Source: Ochrobactrum chromiisoli (GTDB lineage: Bacteria; Pseudomonadota; Alphaproteobacteria; Rhizobiales; Rhizobiaceae). From it: a DNA stretch of 64,000 bases. The stretch is from assembly GCF_026241335.1 (NCBI RefSeq), contig NZ_JAPHAV010000001.1, forward strand, positions 496,001-560,000, given 5' to 3'. Made by a program: the position numbers and the translations under genes. Under the pieces are notes generated by a model. It saw only the letters and a list, made by a program, of their open reading frames with translations. It did no database searches and had not been told where the DNA came from. Below, one piece after another: positions 1 through 9,479 of the stretch. Position 1 is the first letter of the stretch. Each line of letters opens with the position of its first letter.

Positions 1-1115
1 CGCTGGTCGACGCCATTGCGGTTGTTATCATCGCTTGCCCATGCGCTATGGGCCTAGCCACCCCGACTTCAATCATGGTCGGCACAGGTCGGGCCGCTGA
101 ATTTGGCGTGTTGTTCCGCCGTGGTGATGCGCTGCAAACCTTGCGCGATGCCTCGGTGATTGCGGTTGATAAGACCGGAACGCTGACACAGGGAAAGCCA
201 GCACTGGCGCATTTTGCTGTCGTTGATGGCATTGATCAGGACGAAGCGCTGGCGCTGGTTGCAGCGGTGGAAGTGCGCTCCGAACATCCGATCGCCGATG
301 CCATTGTGGTGGCTGCAAAGGAAAAGGGCCTGAAGCTCGCCGATGTTTCTGCCTTTGAATCCGTTCCGGGTTTCGGGCTGAAAGCCACTGTATCGGGCCA
401 TGAAGTTGCCATTGGCGCTGATCGCTATATGCACAAGCTTGGGGCTGATGTTGCAGTCTTTGCCGATGATGCAAGCCGTTTGGGGGATGAAGGCCAGACC
501 CCGCTTTATGCGGCAATCGACGGCAAGCTGGCGGCAATCATCACGGTTGCCGATCCGATGAAGGAAACCACGCCTGCCGCGATTGCCGCCATGCATGAGC
601 AGGGGCTGAAAGTGGCAATGATTACCGGCGATAATCGCCGCACTGCCCAGGCGATTGCCAAGCGCCTTGGCATTGACGAAGTGGTTGCGGAAGTGCTGCC
701 CGATGGCAAGGTTGAGGCTTTGAAGCGGCTGTCGGCTGGCGGCAAGCGCATTGCCTTTGTGGGTGATGGCATCAATGATGCTCCGGCGCTGGCTGCTGCC
801 GATGTGGGCATTGCGATTGGCACCGGCACAGATATTGCGATTGAAAGCGCGGATGTCGTGCTTATGTCGGGTGACTTGCGTGGCGTGGTAAACGCGATTG
901 CCATCTCCAAGGCAACGATCCGCAACATCAGCGAAAATCTGTTCTGGGCCTTCGCCTATAACGTGGCGCTGATCCCTGTTGCAGCGGGTATTCTTTATCC
1001 GTTTACCGGCACACTTCTTTCGCCGATGTTGGCGGCAGGTGCGATGGCGCTTTCCAGCATTTTTGTTCTCAGCAATGCGCTGCGCCTCCGGAGCTTCAAG
1101 AGCCCGATGGCTTGA
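1..1115 (+). CDS. copA: Copper-exporting P1B-type ATPase, C-terminal part (5' end outside window)
   Basis: The reading frame is open from base 3, so the gene begins before the window. The visible part holds the transmembrane CPC metal site ([10 protein letters not shown]), the phosphorylation motif DKTGTLT, the ITGDN and [10 protein letters not shown] motifs of the ATP-binding and hinge regions, and the last two membrane helices. Those helices carry YN and MALSS, the residues linked to Cu(I) selectivity in the CopA subgroup. The product would pump Cu(I) out of the cytoplasm. A CueR-type regulator at 3708-4157 fits copper control, although the promoter lies outside the window. Silver as a second substrate cannot be excluded. 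Confidence 0.93.
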   Translation, partial: LVDAIAVVIIACPCAMGLATPTSIMVGTGRAAEFGVLFRRGDALQTLRDASVIAVDKTGTLTQGKPALAHFAVVDGIDQDEALALVAAVEVRSEHPIADAIVVAAKEKGLKLADVSAFESVPGFGLKATVSGHEVAIGADRYMHKLGADVAVFADDASRLGDEGQTPLYAAIDGKLAAIITVADPMKETTPAAIAAMHEQGLKVAMITGDNRRTAQAIAKRLGIDEVVAEVLPDGKVEALKRLSAGGKRIAFVGDGINDAPALAAADVGIAIGTGTDIAIESADVVLMSGDLRGVVNAIAISKATIRNISENLFWAFAYNVALIPVAAGILYPFTGTLLSPMLAAGAMALSSIFVLSNALRLRSFKSPMA

Positions 1116-1128
1116 TCCTTTACCCTTG

Positions 1129-1170
1129 ATCGGCAACCCTCTGGGTTGCCGATAGGTCTTTGGTTCTTTT
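1129..1170 (+). terminator. Probable terminator after copA
   Basis: An 11-bp perfect inverted repeat (ATCGGCAACCC at 1129-1139, its complement at 1143-1153) has a TCT loop and is followed by a T-rich stretch. It sits 13 bases after the copA stop. The T run is interrupted, so efficiency is uncertain. Confidence 0.6.
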
Positions 1171-1365
1171 ACATGGTCGCCTCTGGATTTTTCCTTTTGC
1201 CGCCTATTTGTTTGGGCAGGCAGTGTTGTGTTGCCTGCAAAGCCATTTGCTGCAACACTTCCACCAAAATCAGGAATACCTCGAATTTCTCTATCCGTGC
1301 AGCTTTAGTCAGTCGAACTGCGATGCACGGCAGGGCCATGGTCACTACTCGAAGGGGGTAATGTC

Positions 1366-3660
1366 TTGCTTGTTTCTCTGACGGCTATTTTACTTTTATT
1401 GATAGGTCTTGGACTGGGTGCCGCAGGCATCTACCTTGTCACGCTGGGCGGCAGCTGGTTTTTCGTCATCGCTGCCATTGGCTTTCTTCTGACGGGCTTT
1501 TTCCTCCTCAAGAGAAGCGCAATTGCGCTTTGGATTTACGCGCTCGTCATTCTCGGCGCACTTGGCTGGGCTGTGTCTGAAGTCGGCTTCGACTGGTGGG
1601 GCCTTGGTTCAACAGGCGGCGTTATCGTTCTGCTTGGTCTATGGCTACTCACGCCATGGATCAGAAAACCACTCAATGGTGGCGGTTTGCCACTGACCAT
1701 TGCCACACTGGCGGCTTTGGTGGTCGCCGGTTATTCGATGACGCAGGATCCGTGGAATATTTCGGGCGACCTGCCCACCGAAAAGGTGGTTTCATCACCT
1801 GATTTGGGTGGCAATGTGCCGGATGGCGAGTGGCATCAATATGGCCGTACGCCTTATGGCCAGCGCTATTCGCCCCTCACACAAATAACGCCGGAAAATG
1901 TTTCCAAGCTGCAAGTTGCCTGGCAATATCAAACCGGCGATGTGAAGCAGCCACAGGATGTGGGCGAAACCACCTATCAGGTGACACCGCTGAAAATTGG
2001 CGATTCCCTTTACCTCTGCACGCCGCACAACTGGGCGATTGCGCTGGATGCGGCAACCGGCAAGGAAAAGTGGAAATTCGATCCCAAGGTCGGCTTCAAT
2101 ACGGACCGTCAGCACCAGACCTGCCGCGGTGTGAGCCACTGGAAAGATTCGACCGCAGCCGCCGGTGCCAAATGTTCCGAACGCGTTTATCTGCCGACTT
2201 CGGATGCGCGCCTGATTGCGCTTGATACGCAGACGGGTGAAATTTGCACCGATTTTGCCAATGGCGGCACGCTCGATCTTGGTCAGGGCATGAAATATAA
2301 TCCGGCCGGCTATTATTATTCGACCTCGCCGCCGGCAGTCGTTGGTGACAAGATTATCGTCGGCGGTGCGGTCAATGATAATTATTCGACCGAAGAACAG
2401 TCGGGCGTTATCCGCGCCTTCGATATTCGCACCGGTGATCTCTTATGGAATTGGGATTCGGGCAATCCTGATGTTACGACGCCTTTGCCGGAAGGCCAGT
2501 ACTACACGACGAACTCGCCCAACAGCTGGTCAGTTTTCAGCGTCGATGAAGGGCTTGGCCTGATCTTCATTCCGCTGGGCAATCAGGTTCCTGATCAGCT
2601 TGGCATGGATCGCAGCGATCATGTTGAGAAATACTCGTCGTCTATTGTCGCCCTTGATGTGAATACGGGACAAGTCAAGTGGGTGCGCCAGACGGTTCAC
2701 CACGATCTTTGGGATATGGACGTTCCTGCTCAGCCGGTTCTGCTGGAGATCAACGGTGTACCGGCACTGGTTGGTCCAACCAAGCAGGGCGATATTTATG
2801 TGCTGGACCGCCGAACGGGTGAGCCAATCATCCCGATCAGCGAGATTGCAGCACCAACAGGCGCGATTCCGGAAGATCATACATCCCCAACGCAGCCGAT
2901 CTCTGATCTGACATTCAGCCCGGCACCGCTTACAGAAAGCAGCATGTGGGGCGTGACCCTGTTTGATCAGCTGGCATGCCGCATTGCTTTCCGCCAGCAT
3001 TTCTATGAAGGCCGTTACACGCCGCCTTCACTGAAGGGCACCATTGTCTATCCGGGCAATTTCGGTGTCTTCAACTGGGGCAGCGTTGCGGTCGATCCTG
3101 TGCGTCAGGTTATGTTCGGTATGCCGACTTATCTGGCCTTTACCTCAAAGCTCGTCCCACGTGCGGATGTTCCGCCACGCGGTCAGGATGAGAAGGGCAG
3201 CGAACAGGGTCTGAACCGCAATGACGGCGCACCTTATGGCGTCTTTATGGGGCCATTCGTCAGCCCGCTGGGCATTCCGTGCCAGACACCGCCATGGGGC
3301 TTTGTTGCGGGGGTTGATCTGCGCACCGGCAAAATTGCCTATAAGCACCGCAATGGGACAATCGAGGATATGGCGCCTGTTCCTCTGCCGCTTAAAGTTG
3401 GTGTTCCCGGTATTGGTGGCCCGATGATTACGGCTGGTGGCGTGGTGTTCCTTGGTGCAGCCGTGGATGACTATCTGCGTGCTTATGATCTCACCAATGG
3501 CAAGGTGCTTTGGGAAGCACGCCTGCCTGCGGGTGGTCAGTCAACACCAATGACCTATACCGTTGATGATGAGCAATATGTGCTGATGGTTGCCGGTGGT
3601 CATGGTTCGGTGGGCACGAAGCCCGGCGATTATGTGATCGCTTACAAGCTGCCGAAATAA
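1366..3660 (+). CDS. gcd: Membrane-bound PQQ-dependent glucose dehydrogenase
   Basis: This 764-aa quinoprotein oxidises glucose to gluconolactone in the periplasm and passes electrons to ubiquinone. The first 125 or so residues form about five hydrophobic segments, the usual membrane anchor of mGDH. The rest is an eight-bladed PQQ propeller with repeated LDxxTG blade ends, the segment HHDLWDMD and the TKQG segment that corresponds to the PQQ-contacting lysine of the E. coli enzyme. The start is TTG at 1366, preceded by GAAGGGGG at 1351-1358; no better ATG lies in frame upstream of the first hydrophobic segment. It stands alone between copA and cueR. No PQQ biosynthesis genes are in the window, so whether it works as holoenzyme cannot be judged here. 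Confidence 0.93.
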   Translation: MLVSLTAILLLLIGLGLGAAGIYLVTLGGSWFFVIAAIGFLLTGFFLLKRSAIALWIYALVILGALGWAVSEVGFDWWGLGSTGGVIVLLGLWLLTPWIRKPLNGGGLPLTIATLAALVVAGYSMTQDPWNISGDLPTEKVVSSPDLGGNVPDGEWHQYGRTPYGQRYSPLTQITPENVSKLQVAWQYQTGDVKQPQDVGETTYQVTPLKIGDSLYLCTPHNWAIALDAATGKEKWKFDPKVGFNTDRQHQTCRGVSHWKDSTAAAGAKCSERVYLPTSDARLIALDTQTGEICTDFANGGTLDLGQGMKYNPAGYYYSTSPPAVVGDKIIVGGAVNDNYSTEEQSGVIRAFDIRTGDLLWNWDSGNPDVTTPLPEGQYYTTNSPNSWSVFSVDEGLGLIFIPLGNQVPDQLGMDRSDHVEKYSSSIVALDVNTGQVKWVRQTVHHDLWDMDVPAQPVLLEINGVPALVGPTKQGDIYVLDRRTGEPIIPISEIAAPTGAIPEDHTSPTQPISDLTFSPAPLTESSMWGVTLFDQLACRIAFRQHFYEGRYTPPSLKGTIVYPGNFGVFNWGSVAVDPVRQVMFGMPTYLAFTSKLVPRADVPPRGQDEKGSEQGLNRNDGAPYGVFMGPFVSPLGIPCQTPPWGFVAGVDLRTGKIAYKHRNGTIEDMAPVPLPLKVGVPGIGGPMITAGGVVFLGAAVDDYLRAYDLTNGKVLWEARLPAGGQSTPMTYTVDDEQYVLMVAGGHGSVGTKPGDYVIAYKLPK

Positions 3661-3674
3661 CACCGCTTATCAAA

Positions 3675-3706
3675 CGAAAACGCCGGTATTTCCCGGCGTT
3701 TTTTCG
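3675..3706. terminator. Bidirectional terminator between gcd and cueR
   Basis: A GC-rich stem (AACGCCGG at 3679-3686 with CCGGCGTT at 3693-3700) is flanked by A and T runs, so it can end transcription from both converging genes. Confidence 0.85.
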
Positions 3707-3707
3707 T

Positions 3708-4157
3708 TCAAAGCTTTCCGTGCAGCAGTTCACCTTTTCGTGGCATTTTTCGGTGGGACTGTTCGGCGTTGCTGTTGGCCAGCTCCTGAATGATCGGGCA
3801 GTCGGGGCGATTATCCCCATGGCAGTTATGCGCGAGGTGACGCAACGTGTTGGCCATGTCCTGAAGCTGGCGCATCTTGGCCTCCAGTTCTTCAACATGA
3901 ATAAGCGCAACCTTCTTCACATCCGATGATGCACGATTGCGATCCCGCCAGAGCGCGAGCAGTGCTTTGATCTGATCGACCTGAAATCCGAGATCACGGC
4001 TTGAGCGAATAAAGCGCAGCGTTTCGACATCTTTTTGCGTGTAGACGCGATAGCCGGAACTGGTCCGATCGGCGGCGTCGATCAGTCCGATGGCTTCATA
4101 ATGGCGGATCATTTTCGCCGATATGCCCGATGCGGTGGCTGCCTGTCCGATATTCAT
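3708..4157 (-). CDS. cueR: MerR-family copper-responsive regulator (CueR type)
   Basis: The 149-aa protein has an N-terminal MerR winged helix (MNIGQAATASGISAKMIRHYE), a dimerisation helix from about residue 80, and a C-terminal metal loop with two cysteines eight residues apart (NCHGDNRPDC). That spacing is typical of CueR, which senses Cu(I), Ag(I) or Au(I). A serine near residue 77 (ASSDV) also matches the CueR pattern rather than divalent-metal sensors, which have cysteine there. It is convergent with gcd and near the copper ATPase at 1-1115, its probable target. The tail after the metal loop is longer and richer in charged residues than in E. coli CueR. Confidence 0.88.
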   Translation of the reverse strand: MNIGQAATASGISAKMIRHYEAIGLIDAADRTSSGYRVYTQKDVETLRFIRSSRDLGFQVDQIKALLALWRDRNRASSDVKKVALIHVEELEAKMRQLQDMANTLRHLAHNCHGDNRPDCPIIQELANSNAEQSHRKMPRKGELLHGKL

Positions 4158-4178
4158 CCCGTTCCTCGCCGCTTATAG

Positions 4179-4214
4179 AGCATTTCCTGTTTTGATTGAA
4201 TTATTGGAAATGCT
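4179..4214. repeat. Palindromic intergenic element upstream of cueR
   Basis: AGCATTTCC (4179-4187) is repeated in inverted form as GGAAATGCT (4206-4214). The same AGCATTTCC core recurs near 30157 and in the tandem array at 63081, so this is a member of a dispersed intergenic repeat family. Confidence 0.6.
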
Positions 4215-4259
4215 TTCTCTTTGCCAGCATATAGGAACGCTTACTCGCTATTTATAGAT

Positions 4260-5009
4260 CTAACCCGGAATTTGTCCCATACGTTTTGCAAGCAGACGTT
4301 CAAGCGCCTGAAAGCCATCGAAAATCAAAATAGCAAGCGCGGCCACCACCAGACCGCCTTGCATAATGAAAGCCAGATTGTTGGAAATTAGCCCGGCGAT
4401 GATGACTTCGCCGAGCGTCTTTGCTGCGACCGTGGAGCCGATTGTGGCGGTTGCAAGTCCGATCACCGCAGACAGCCTGATGCCGCCCAGAATGACCGGT
4501 GTTGCAAGGGGCAATTCCACTTTTACAAGGCGCTGCATGCTGGTCATTCCCATGCCGCGGGCAGCTTCGACCACGGGCGCGGGTAGGGTGGTCAAACCTG
4601 TGAGCGTATTCTCAAAAATTGGCAACATCCCATAAAGAAACAGGGCGATAAGTGTTGGCTTATCGCCAAAACCAAACACCGGAACGGCAAGGGCGAGCAC
4701 GGCAACAGGCGGAAAGGTCTGCCCGATATTCACAAGGCTTCGTGAAAGCGGAAGAAACTCCGCACCCGATGCACGCGTAACCCCGATTGCCATTGCAGTG
4801 GCGATGAGCGCTGAAGCACATGTTGCAGCGGCGACAAGCCCAAGATGCTGCAATGTCAGGGTCAGCAGACTTGCGCGCTCATAAATGACCGGTGCGCCTT
4901 CATTGACAAGCGGACGCAACAGCGGTTCGAACATATGCGGATGCAAAAGAAACAGCAACAACACGACAAAAAGCAGCAGGCGCGGCGCGAGATACACAAG
5001 AAACTTCAT
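4260..5009 (-). CDS. Osmoprotectant ABC transporter permease (OsmW/OpuBB type)
   Basis: This 249-aa polytopic membrane protein has five or six hydrophobic segments and the EAA-loop signature of binding-protein-dependent permeases (EAARGMGMTSMQRLVKVELPLA). It is the second, shorter permease of a YehZYXW/OsmVWXY-type importer for glycine betaine, choline or similar compounds. Its start overlaps the ATPase gene by four bases (ATGA), so the two are translationally coupled. It closes the four-gene operon. The exact ligand cannot be read from sequence. Confidence 0.88.
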   Translation of the reverse strand: MKFLVYLAPRLLLFVVLLLFLLHPHMFEPLLRPLVNEGAPVIYERASLLTLTLQHLGLVAAATCASALIATAMAIGVTRASGAEFLPLSRSLVNIGQTFPPVAVLALAVPVFGFGDKPTLIALFLYGMLPIFENTLTGLTTLPAPVVEAARGMGMTSMQRLVKVELPLATPVILGGIRLSAVIGLATATIGSTVAAKTLGEVIIAGLISNNLAFIMQGGLVVAALAILIFDGFQALERLLAKRMGQIPG

Positions 5010-5944
5010 CTGGGACGCTCGGCCTGATGCAGAAGTGTTTCCAGCGTCACGCGGCCCAGAGACCTGCCGTCATGATCGTGAACCGGCAGCGCTTTACGCC
5101 CTGACCAAAGCAGCTCCGCCAGTGCATCGCGCAGCGACGCTGTGACGGGAAAGGCTGCGCCTGTGGCGTCTCCCGGTTGCAGCACCGTTTTAAGGTCGGT
5201 TAATGACAAAAGCCGGAACGGGCGTTCACCGGTGCCGACCAGACGCTCCACGAATTCGCTTGTCGGATGTGCGAGGATTTCCGCCGGTGCGCCATATTGC
5301 AGCAACTTTCCATCGTCCATCACCGCAATACTGTCGCCAAGCGAAATCGCTTCCTCCATATCATGCGTAACCAGCAGGATGGTCGTGCCAAGACGTTTTT
5401 GGATGGCTTTGAGATCTTCCTGTGCCTTCAACCTGACAATGGGATCAAGTGCTCCGAAAGGTTCGTCCATCAGCAGAATATTCGGGCTTGCTGCAAGGGC
5501 GCGGGCCACCCCGACACGCTGCGCCTGCCCGCCTGAAAGCTCATGCGGATAACGGTCGCGATAATCTTGCGGCGCAAGCTGGAATAATTCGAGCAATTCA
5601 TCGACACGGGCTTCTATACGGCTTTTTGACCAGCCTAAAAGAACAGGAACCGTGGCGATGTTTTCGGCGACGCTGCGATGGGGGAAGAGCCCATGTTGCT
5701 GGATGACATAACCGATACGCCGCCGCAGTTCATAGCCTGGCACATCGTGAATAGTTTGGCCGTCAATGCGGATTTCGCCATGTGTTGGCTCCTCCAGCCG
5801 GTTGACCATGCGCAGCAAGGTTGTTTTGCCCGAGCCGGACGTTCCGACAATCGCTGCAATGCTGTGCGGCTTGATCATGAAGCTGACGCTGTCAACGGCT
5901 GCCCGTCCGTTATAAAGCTTGGTAATGCGGTCAAACTCGATCAT
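5006..5944 (-). CDS. Osmoprotectant ABC transporter ATPase with C-terminal CBS-like region
   Basis: The 312-aa protein has Walker A (GTSGSGKTT), the Q loop, the signature LSGGQAQRVG, Walker B (ILLMDEPFGALD) and the H loop (VTHDMEEA). It matches the glycine betaine/choline ATPase family (OpuCA, YehX). Residues from about 250 on look like a single CBS-type domain (VTASLRDALAELLWSGRKALPV), which senses ionic strength in relatives. It overlaps both neighbouring permease genes by four bases, which indicates tight coupling. Confidence 0.9.
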   Translation of the reverse strand: MIEFDRITKLYNGRAAVDSVSFMIKPHSIAAIVGTSGSGKTTLLRMVNRLEEPTHGEIRIDGQTIHDVPGYELRRRIGYVIQQHGLFPHRSVAENIATVPVLLGWSKSRIEARVDELLELFQLAPQDYRDRYPHELSGGQAQRVGVARALAASPNILLMDEPFGALDPIVRLKAQEDLKAIQKRLGTTILLVTHDMEEAISLGDSIAVMDDGKLLQYGAPAEILAHPTSEFVERLVGTGERPFRLLSLTDLKTVLQPGDATGAAFPVTASLRDALAELLWSGRKALPVHDHDGRSLGRVTLETLLHQAERPR

Positions 5945-7134
5945 GCGGTTTTCTCTTTTTGGGCAATGTCTATGATGGTATCGAGAATGACACCCGCAGC
6001 AAAGGCCAGCAGAACGGTGGGGAGCGCGCCCAAAAGCACGAGATCCATGGCGTTCTGTCCAATGCCTTGAAACACGAAAACGCCAAAACCGCCGCCGCCG
6101 ATCAATGCAGCAATGGTGGTCAGTCCGATATTCTGAATCATCACGATGCGAATGCCAGTCAGAATGACCGGAAAAGCCAGAGGCATTTCGGTTTTAAAAA
6201 GGCTTTGCAACCGCGTCATGCCCATGCCGCGCGCCGCATCGGTGATGGGTGCAGGAACATTGGTCAGGCCTGTCACGGTATTGGCAACAATTGGCAGCAG
6301 CGAATAAAGAAACAGCGCAACAAAGGCTGGCGCGGCACCAATGCCGCGAATGCCAAGGCTGGCCGCCCACGGAAACTGCATTGCAAACCAGCCAAGCGGA
6401 GCGATCAACAGCCCGAAAAGCGCCATGGACGGGATTGTCTGCACGATGTTGAGACTGTTGAGAACATATGCGCGCAATCTGGGCAGGCGATAGCAGACGA
6501 GACCGAGGGGGACGCCGATCACGGTTGCGGCAATAAGCGATCCCAGGGCCAGTTCCACATGTCGGCGCGCTTCGTTCCAGAAACTCTGTGCCCGGCTTTG
6601 ATATTCCTTCATAAAGGAAATGTTGTCCCAGAGCGTAGACGATAACAGCAACCCCAAGAGCACGGTTGCAAAAAGCAGCAGCCCGATGCGGGCGAGCGGT
6701 TGCATCTGCAAGCGCACCAGACTGTCAGCCACATAAAGCCCAGCCATGAAAAGCAAAAGCCAGAAGCCTGAGGCGGGCGAAACACGGGCATAGGCGTTGC
6801 CCTCCGGCATGAGGTGGGACGCCGCACTTCCCAGCGCCACAAGCAAACATGCAAGGGCAATGCTGCTTGCGGCAAGCCTGAGAAGCCGGGTGTTGACAAA
6901 CAGCGCAATCATCAGGCTTGCTACAAGGACCGCGAGAAGCACCGCGCTCACTGAACTTGGCAAGGCATCCAACAGGAAGCGTGCCTCTCCCTGCACAATA
7001 CGGTTTGGACGCAATGTCGCAAAAGGCAGCAGCACTCCGCCCATGCCCAAGACCGCGAAAACCAGTCCGAGTTTGTCAATCAAACGTTTTTCAGTCCCGT
7101 GCGATGGGCGGTGATGTGTGATTGTGTCTGACAA
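5941..7134 (-). CDS. Osmoprotectant ABC transporter permease, long form (YehY type)
   Basis: This 397-aa membrane protein has an N-terminal extension of several helices before the standard permease domain. The domain carries the EAA-type loop (DAARGMGMTRLQSLFKTEMPLA). The extension is typical of YehY compared with the short partner encoded at 4260-5009. It lies 20 bases downstream of the binding-protein gene and overlaps the ATPase gene by four bases. Two similar EAA loops in one operon indicate a heterodimeric membrane channel. Confidence 0.88.
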   Translation of the reverse strand: MSDTITHHRPSHGTEKRLIDKLGLVFAVLGMGGVLLPFATLRPNRIVQGEARFLLDALPSSVSAVLLAVLVASLMIALFVNTRLLRLAASSIALACLLVALGSAASHLMPEGNAYARVSPASGFWLLLFMAGLYVADSLVRLQMQPLARIGLLLFATVLLGLLLSSTLWDNISFMKEYQSRAQSFWNEARRHVELALGSLIAATVIGVPLGLVCYRLPRLRAYVLNSLNIVQTIPSMALFGLLIAPLGWFAMQFPWAASLGIRGIGAAPAFVALFLYSLLPIVANTVTGLTNVPAPITDAARGMGMTRLQSLFKTEMPLAFPVILTGIRIVMIQNIGLTTIAALIGGGGFGVFVFQGIGQNAMDLVLLGALPTVLLAFAAGVILDTIIDIAQKEKTA

Positions 7135-7154
7135 GAATTCGCTGCCCTGTCAGC

Positions 7155-8084
7155 TTAGTTGATAAAGCCGTTTTTCTTGAGAAAGTCTTCAGCAACGGCC
7201 TTTGCCGGCTCCCCGCCAAGCTGGACACGACCATTGAGGTCCTGAAGTGTGGTGAGGTCGAGTTTCTCAAAGACCGGCTTCAACAAAGCTTCAATTTCGG
7301 GATTCTTCTTAAGGACGTCTTCGCGAATAATCGGCGCTGGCTGATAGACTGGCTGAACGTGCTTATCATCCTCTAGCACCACCAGACCCGAAGGGGCGAT
7401 GCCGCCATCGGTGCCATAAACCATAGCCGCATTTGCCCCGCTTGTCTGACTGGCTGCCGCTGAAATTGTTGCTGCCGTATCGCCGCCAGAGAGCGTAATG
7501 AGCTGATCGGGTTTAAGCGTGAATGCATAGGCCGTTTGGAATGCGGGCAAGGCCGCAGCCGAATTGACAAATTCAGACGATGCAGCAAGCACCACCTTGC
7601 CGCCATCGGCGGTGTATTTCCCGAAATCGCTCAAGCTTATCAGCTTGTTTTCGTCGGCGATATCCTTGCGAATGGCAATGCCCCAGGTGTTATTGGCAGG
7701 CGAAGGCGTAAGCCAGACAATTTTATTGGCATCATAATCAAGCTTTTTGGCTGTCTCATAAGCCTTGAGTGGATCTTTCCAGAGCGGATCATCCGCCTTG
7801 TTGAAAAAGAACGCGGCATTGCCGGTATATTCAGGATAAATATCGATTTCCCCAGCCGTTATGGCCTGACGAACAACAGGCGTGGCTCCAAGCTGGATGC
7901 GGTCCTTGGTTTCAATATTGTTGGCGTTGAGAACCGCGATGATAATATTGCCAAGCACGCCACCTTCGGTATCGATCTTGGAGGATACGACAACCTGTGC
8001 CTGCGCCACGCTCGCGAGCGCGCTTGCACCGGCTAAAAGGGCGAGTGCGAAAGCAGACCCCTTCAAAAGGCTTTGATAAAACAT
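7155..8084 (-). CDS. Osmoprotectant ABC transporter substrate-binding protein (OsmF/YehZ type)
   Basis: The 309-aa product begins with a clear Sec signal peptide (basic MFYQSLLKG, hydrophobic core, VAQA near residue 29) followed by an OpuAC-type periplasmic binding fold (DTEGGVLGNIIIAVLNANN; DIYPEYTGNAAFFF). It is the first gene of the minus-strand importer operon, as expected for the most abundant subunit. In relatives the ligand is glycine betaine, choline or a related quaternary amine taken up with modest affinity. Its start is ATG at 8082-8084, with no closer alternative at the signal peptide. Confidence 0.9.
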   Translation of the reverse strand: MFYQSLLKGSAFALALLAGASALASVAQAQVVVSSKIDTEGGVLGNIIIAVLNANNIETKDRIQLGATPVVRQAITAGEIDIYPEYTGNAAFFFNKADDPLWKDPLKAYETAKKLDYDANKIVWLTPSPANNTWGIAIRKDIADENKLISLSDFGKYTADGGKVVLAASSEFVNSAAALPAFQTAYAFTLKPDQLITLSGGDTAATISAAASQTSGANAAMVYGTDGGIAPSGLVVLEDDKHVQPVYQPAPIIREDVLKKNPEIEALLKPVFEKLDLTTLQDLNGRVQLGGEPAKAVAEDFLKKNGFIN

Positions 8085-8166
8085 GTTTCTTTTCCCACTG
8101 CGCTGGTTTCATTCCATGTCGGATAAACTATGGCACGCGGGCAAAAAGAAAAGTTTATATAAAATT

Positions 8167-8194
8167 CCCTCCTGACAACAGTCTGGCAGGAGGG
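8167..8194 (-). terminator. Probable terminator after gdhA
   Basis: An 8-bp inverted repeat (CCCTCCTG at 8167-8174, CAGGAGGG at 8187-8194) lies just past the end of the minus-strand glutamate dehydrogenase gene. In that direction it is followed by AATTTTATATAAA, which is T-rich but not a pure T run. Confidence 0.55.
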
Positions 8195-8213
8195 ACCAAT
8201 TCAAGTCAAAAGA

Positions 8214-9479
8214 TCAGGCCGCGAAATCGTTTTGCGTGCCGTGTGCTTCGATAGCCTGCGCAAGACGTTCCAGCGCATGAACATAAGCGGCGGTTCGAAG
8301 ACTGACATTATGTTGTTTCGCGTGGTTCCAGATGGCGCGTCCCTCGCGTTCCATGATGGTTTTGAGGCGTTCATGGATTTCTTCGAGCGTCCAGTAATAA
8401 CCCTGACGATTCTGAACCCACTCGAAATACGAAACTGTCACGCCACCGGCGTTTGCCAGAATATCCGGCAGCACAATCGTGCCGTTCGCAGCCAGAATCT
8501 TGTCAGCCTCAGCGGTCACAGGACCATTGGCAAGTTCGACAATCAACTTGGCTTTGATGGAACCGGCATTCTCGGCATGGATCATGTTTTCCATCGCGCT
8601 TGGCACCAGAACATCGCAATCCACGGCAACCAGTTCACTGGCGGTAATGGCTTCATGCCCCCTGGTGCCAGCGGTGGAAACAACCGATTTGTTCTGTGCC
8701 TTGGCTTCCAAAAGGGCATCAAGATCAAGCCCATCAGCGCAGTAGACGGCTCCTGATGAATCCGAAACGGCAACGATCTTGTGGCCATCGCTGGCCATCA
8801 GCTTTGCAATAAACTGACCGGCGTTGCCAAAACCCTGAACCGTGACGCGAAGCTGCTTTGAGAGGCCGAGGTCATCTGCAAGATGGCGCACCAGATAAAA
8901 GCCGCCGCGTGCTGTCGCATCGTTACGACCCAGAGAACCGCCCAATGCCAGCGGCTTGCCGGTGATAACAGCGGGCGAAGACTGGCCGACGATCTGCGAA
9001 TACTCGTCTGCCATCCAGCCCATAATCATTGAGTTGGTGTAAACGTCGGGTGCCGGAATATCGCGATCTGGGCCGATAATGCCGGAGAAAGCCTGAATAT
9101 AGGCGCGCGACAGACGCTCCAGTTCAGCTTTCGAGAGCTGACGCGGATCAACCTGAATGGCACCCTTGCCGCCGCCATAAGGCAGGTTCATGACCGCGCA
9201 TTTGAAGGTCATCCAGAAAGCGAGCGTTTCGACTTCTTCAGCGGTTGCTTCGGGATGGTAGCGAATGCCACCTTTGGTCGGTCCGCGCGTGTCGTCATAA
9301 CGGCAGCGCCATGCAAGAAAGGATTTGCGCGATCCATCATCCATGCGGATCATCAACCGCACTTTCATGGTTTCGCGGGCGTATTTCAGCTTTTCGATAA
9401 CATCCGGATCGATATTGATATGACTTGCAGCCTCATCAAGACGAACGAGAGCGCTTTCGAGTATATTCTCCTTAGTCAT
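8214..9479 (-). CDS. Glu/Leu/Phe/Val-family dehydrogenase, probable NAD-dependent glutamate dehydrogenase
   Basis: The 421-aa protein has the size of the hexameric short glutamate dehydrogenases. Seen are the catalytic-lysine region (PYGGGKGAIQVDP), the PAPDVYTN motif and the Rossmann motif GFGNAGQFIA followed by an acidic residue (VSDSSG) that favours NAD over NADP. It would interconvert glutamate and 2-oxoglutarate. It is monocistronic, divergent from the sarcosine oxidase operon, and separated from it by about 340 bases. Leucine or phenylalanine dehydrogenase activity cannot be ruled out from motifs, but length and context favour glutamate. Confidence 0.85.
   Translation of the reverse strand: MTKENILESALVRLDEAASHINIDPDVIEKLKYARETMKVRLMIRMDDGSRKSFLAWRCRYDDTRGPTKGGIRYHPEATAEEVETLAFWMTFKCAVMNLPYGGGKGAIQVDPRQLSKAELERLSRAYIQAFSGIIGPDRDIPAPDVYTNSMIMGWMADEYSQIVGQSSPAVITGKPLALGGSLGRNDATARGGFYLVRHLADDLGLSKQLRVTVQGFGNAGQFIAKLMASDGHKIVAVSDSSGAVYCADGLDLDALLEAKAQNKSVVSTAGTRGHEAITASELVAVDCDVLVPSAMENMIHAENAGSIKAKLIVELANGPVTAEADKILAANGTIVLPDILANAGGVTVSYFEWVQNRQGYYWTLEEIHERLKTIMEREGRAIWNHAKQHNVSLRTAAYVHALERLAQAIEAHGTQNDFAA

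Noticed and set aside
69-1136. A 355-codon minus-strand frame opposite copA
   Set aside because: It is the exact antisense of a strongly conserved ATPase and has a composition rich in Arg, His and Cys without any domain. Such shadows are common in GC-rich genes.
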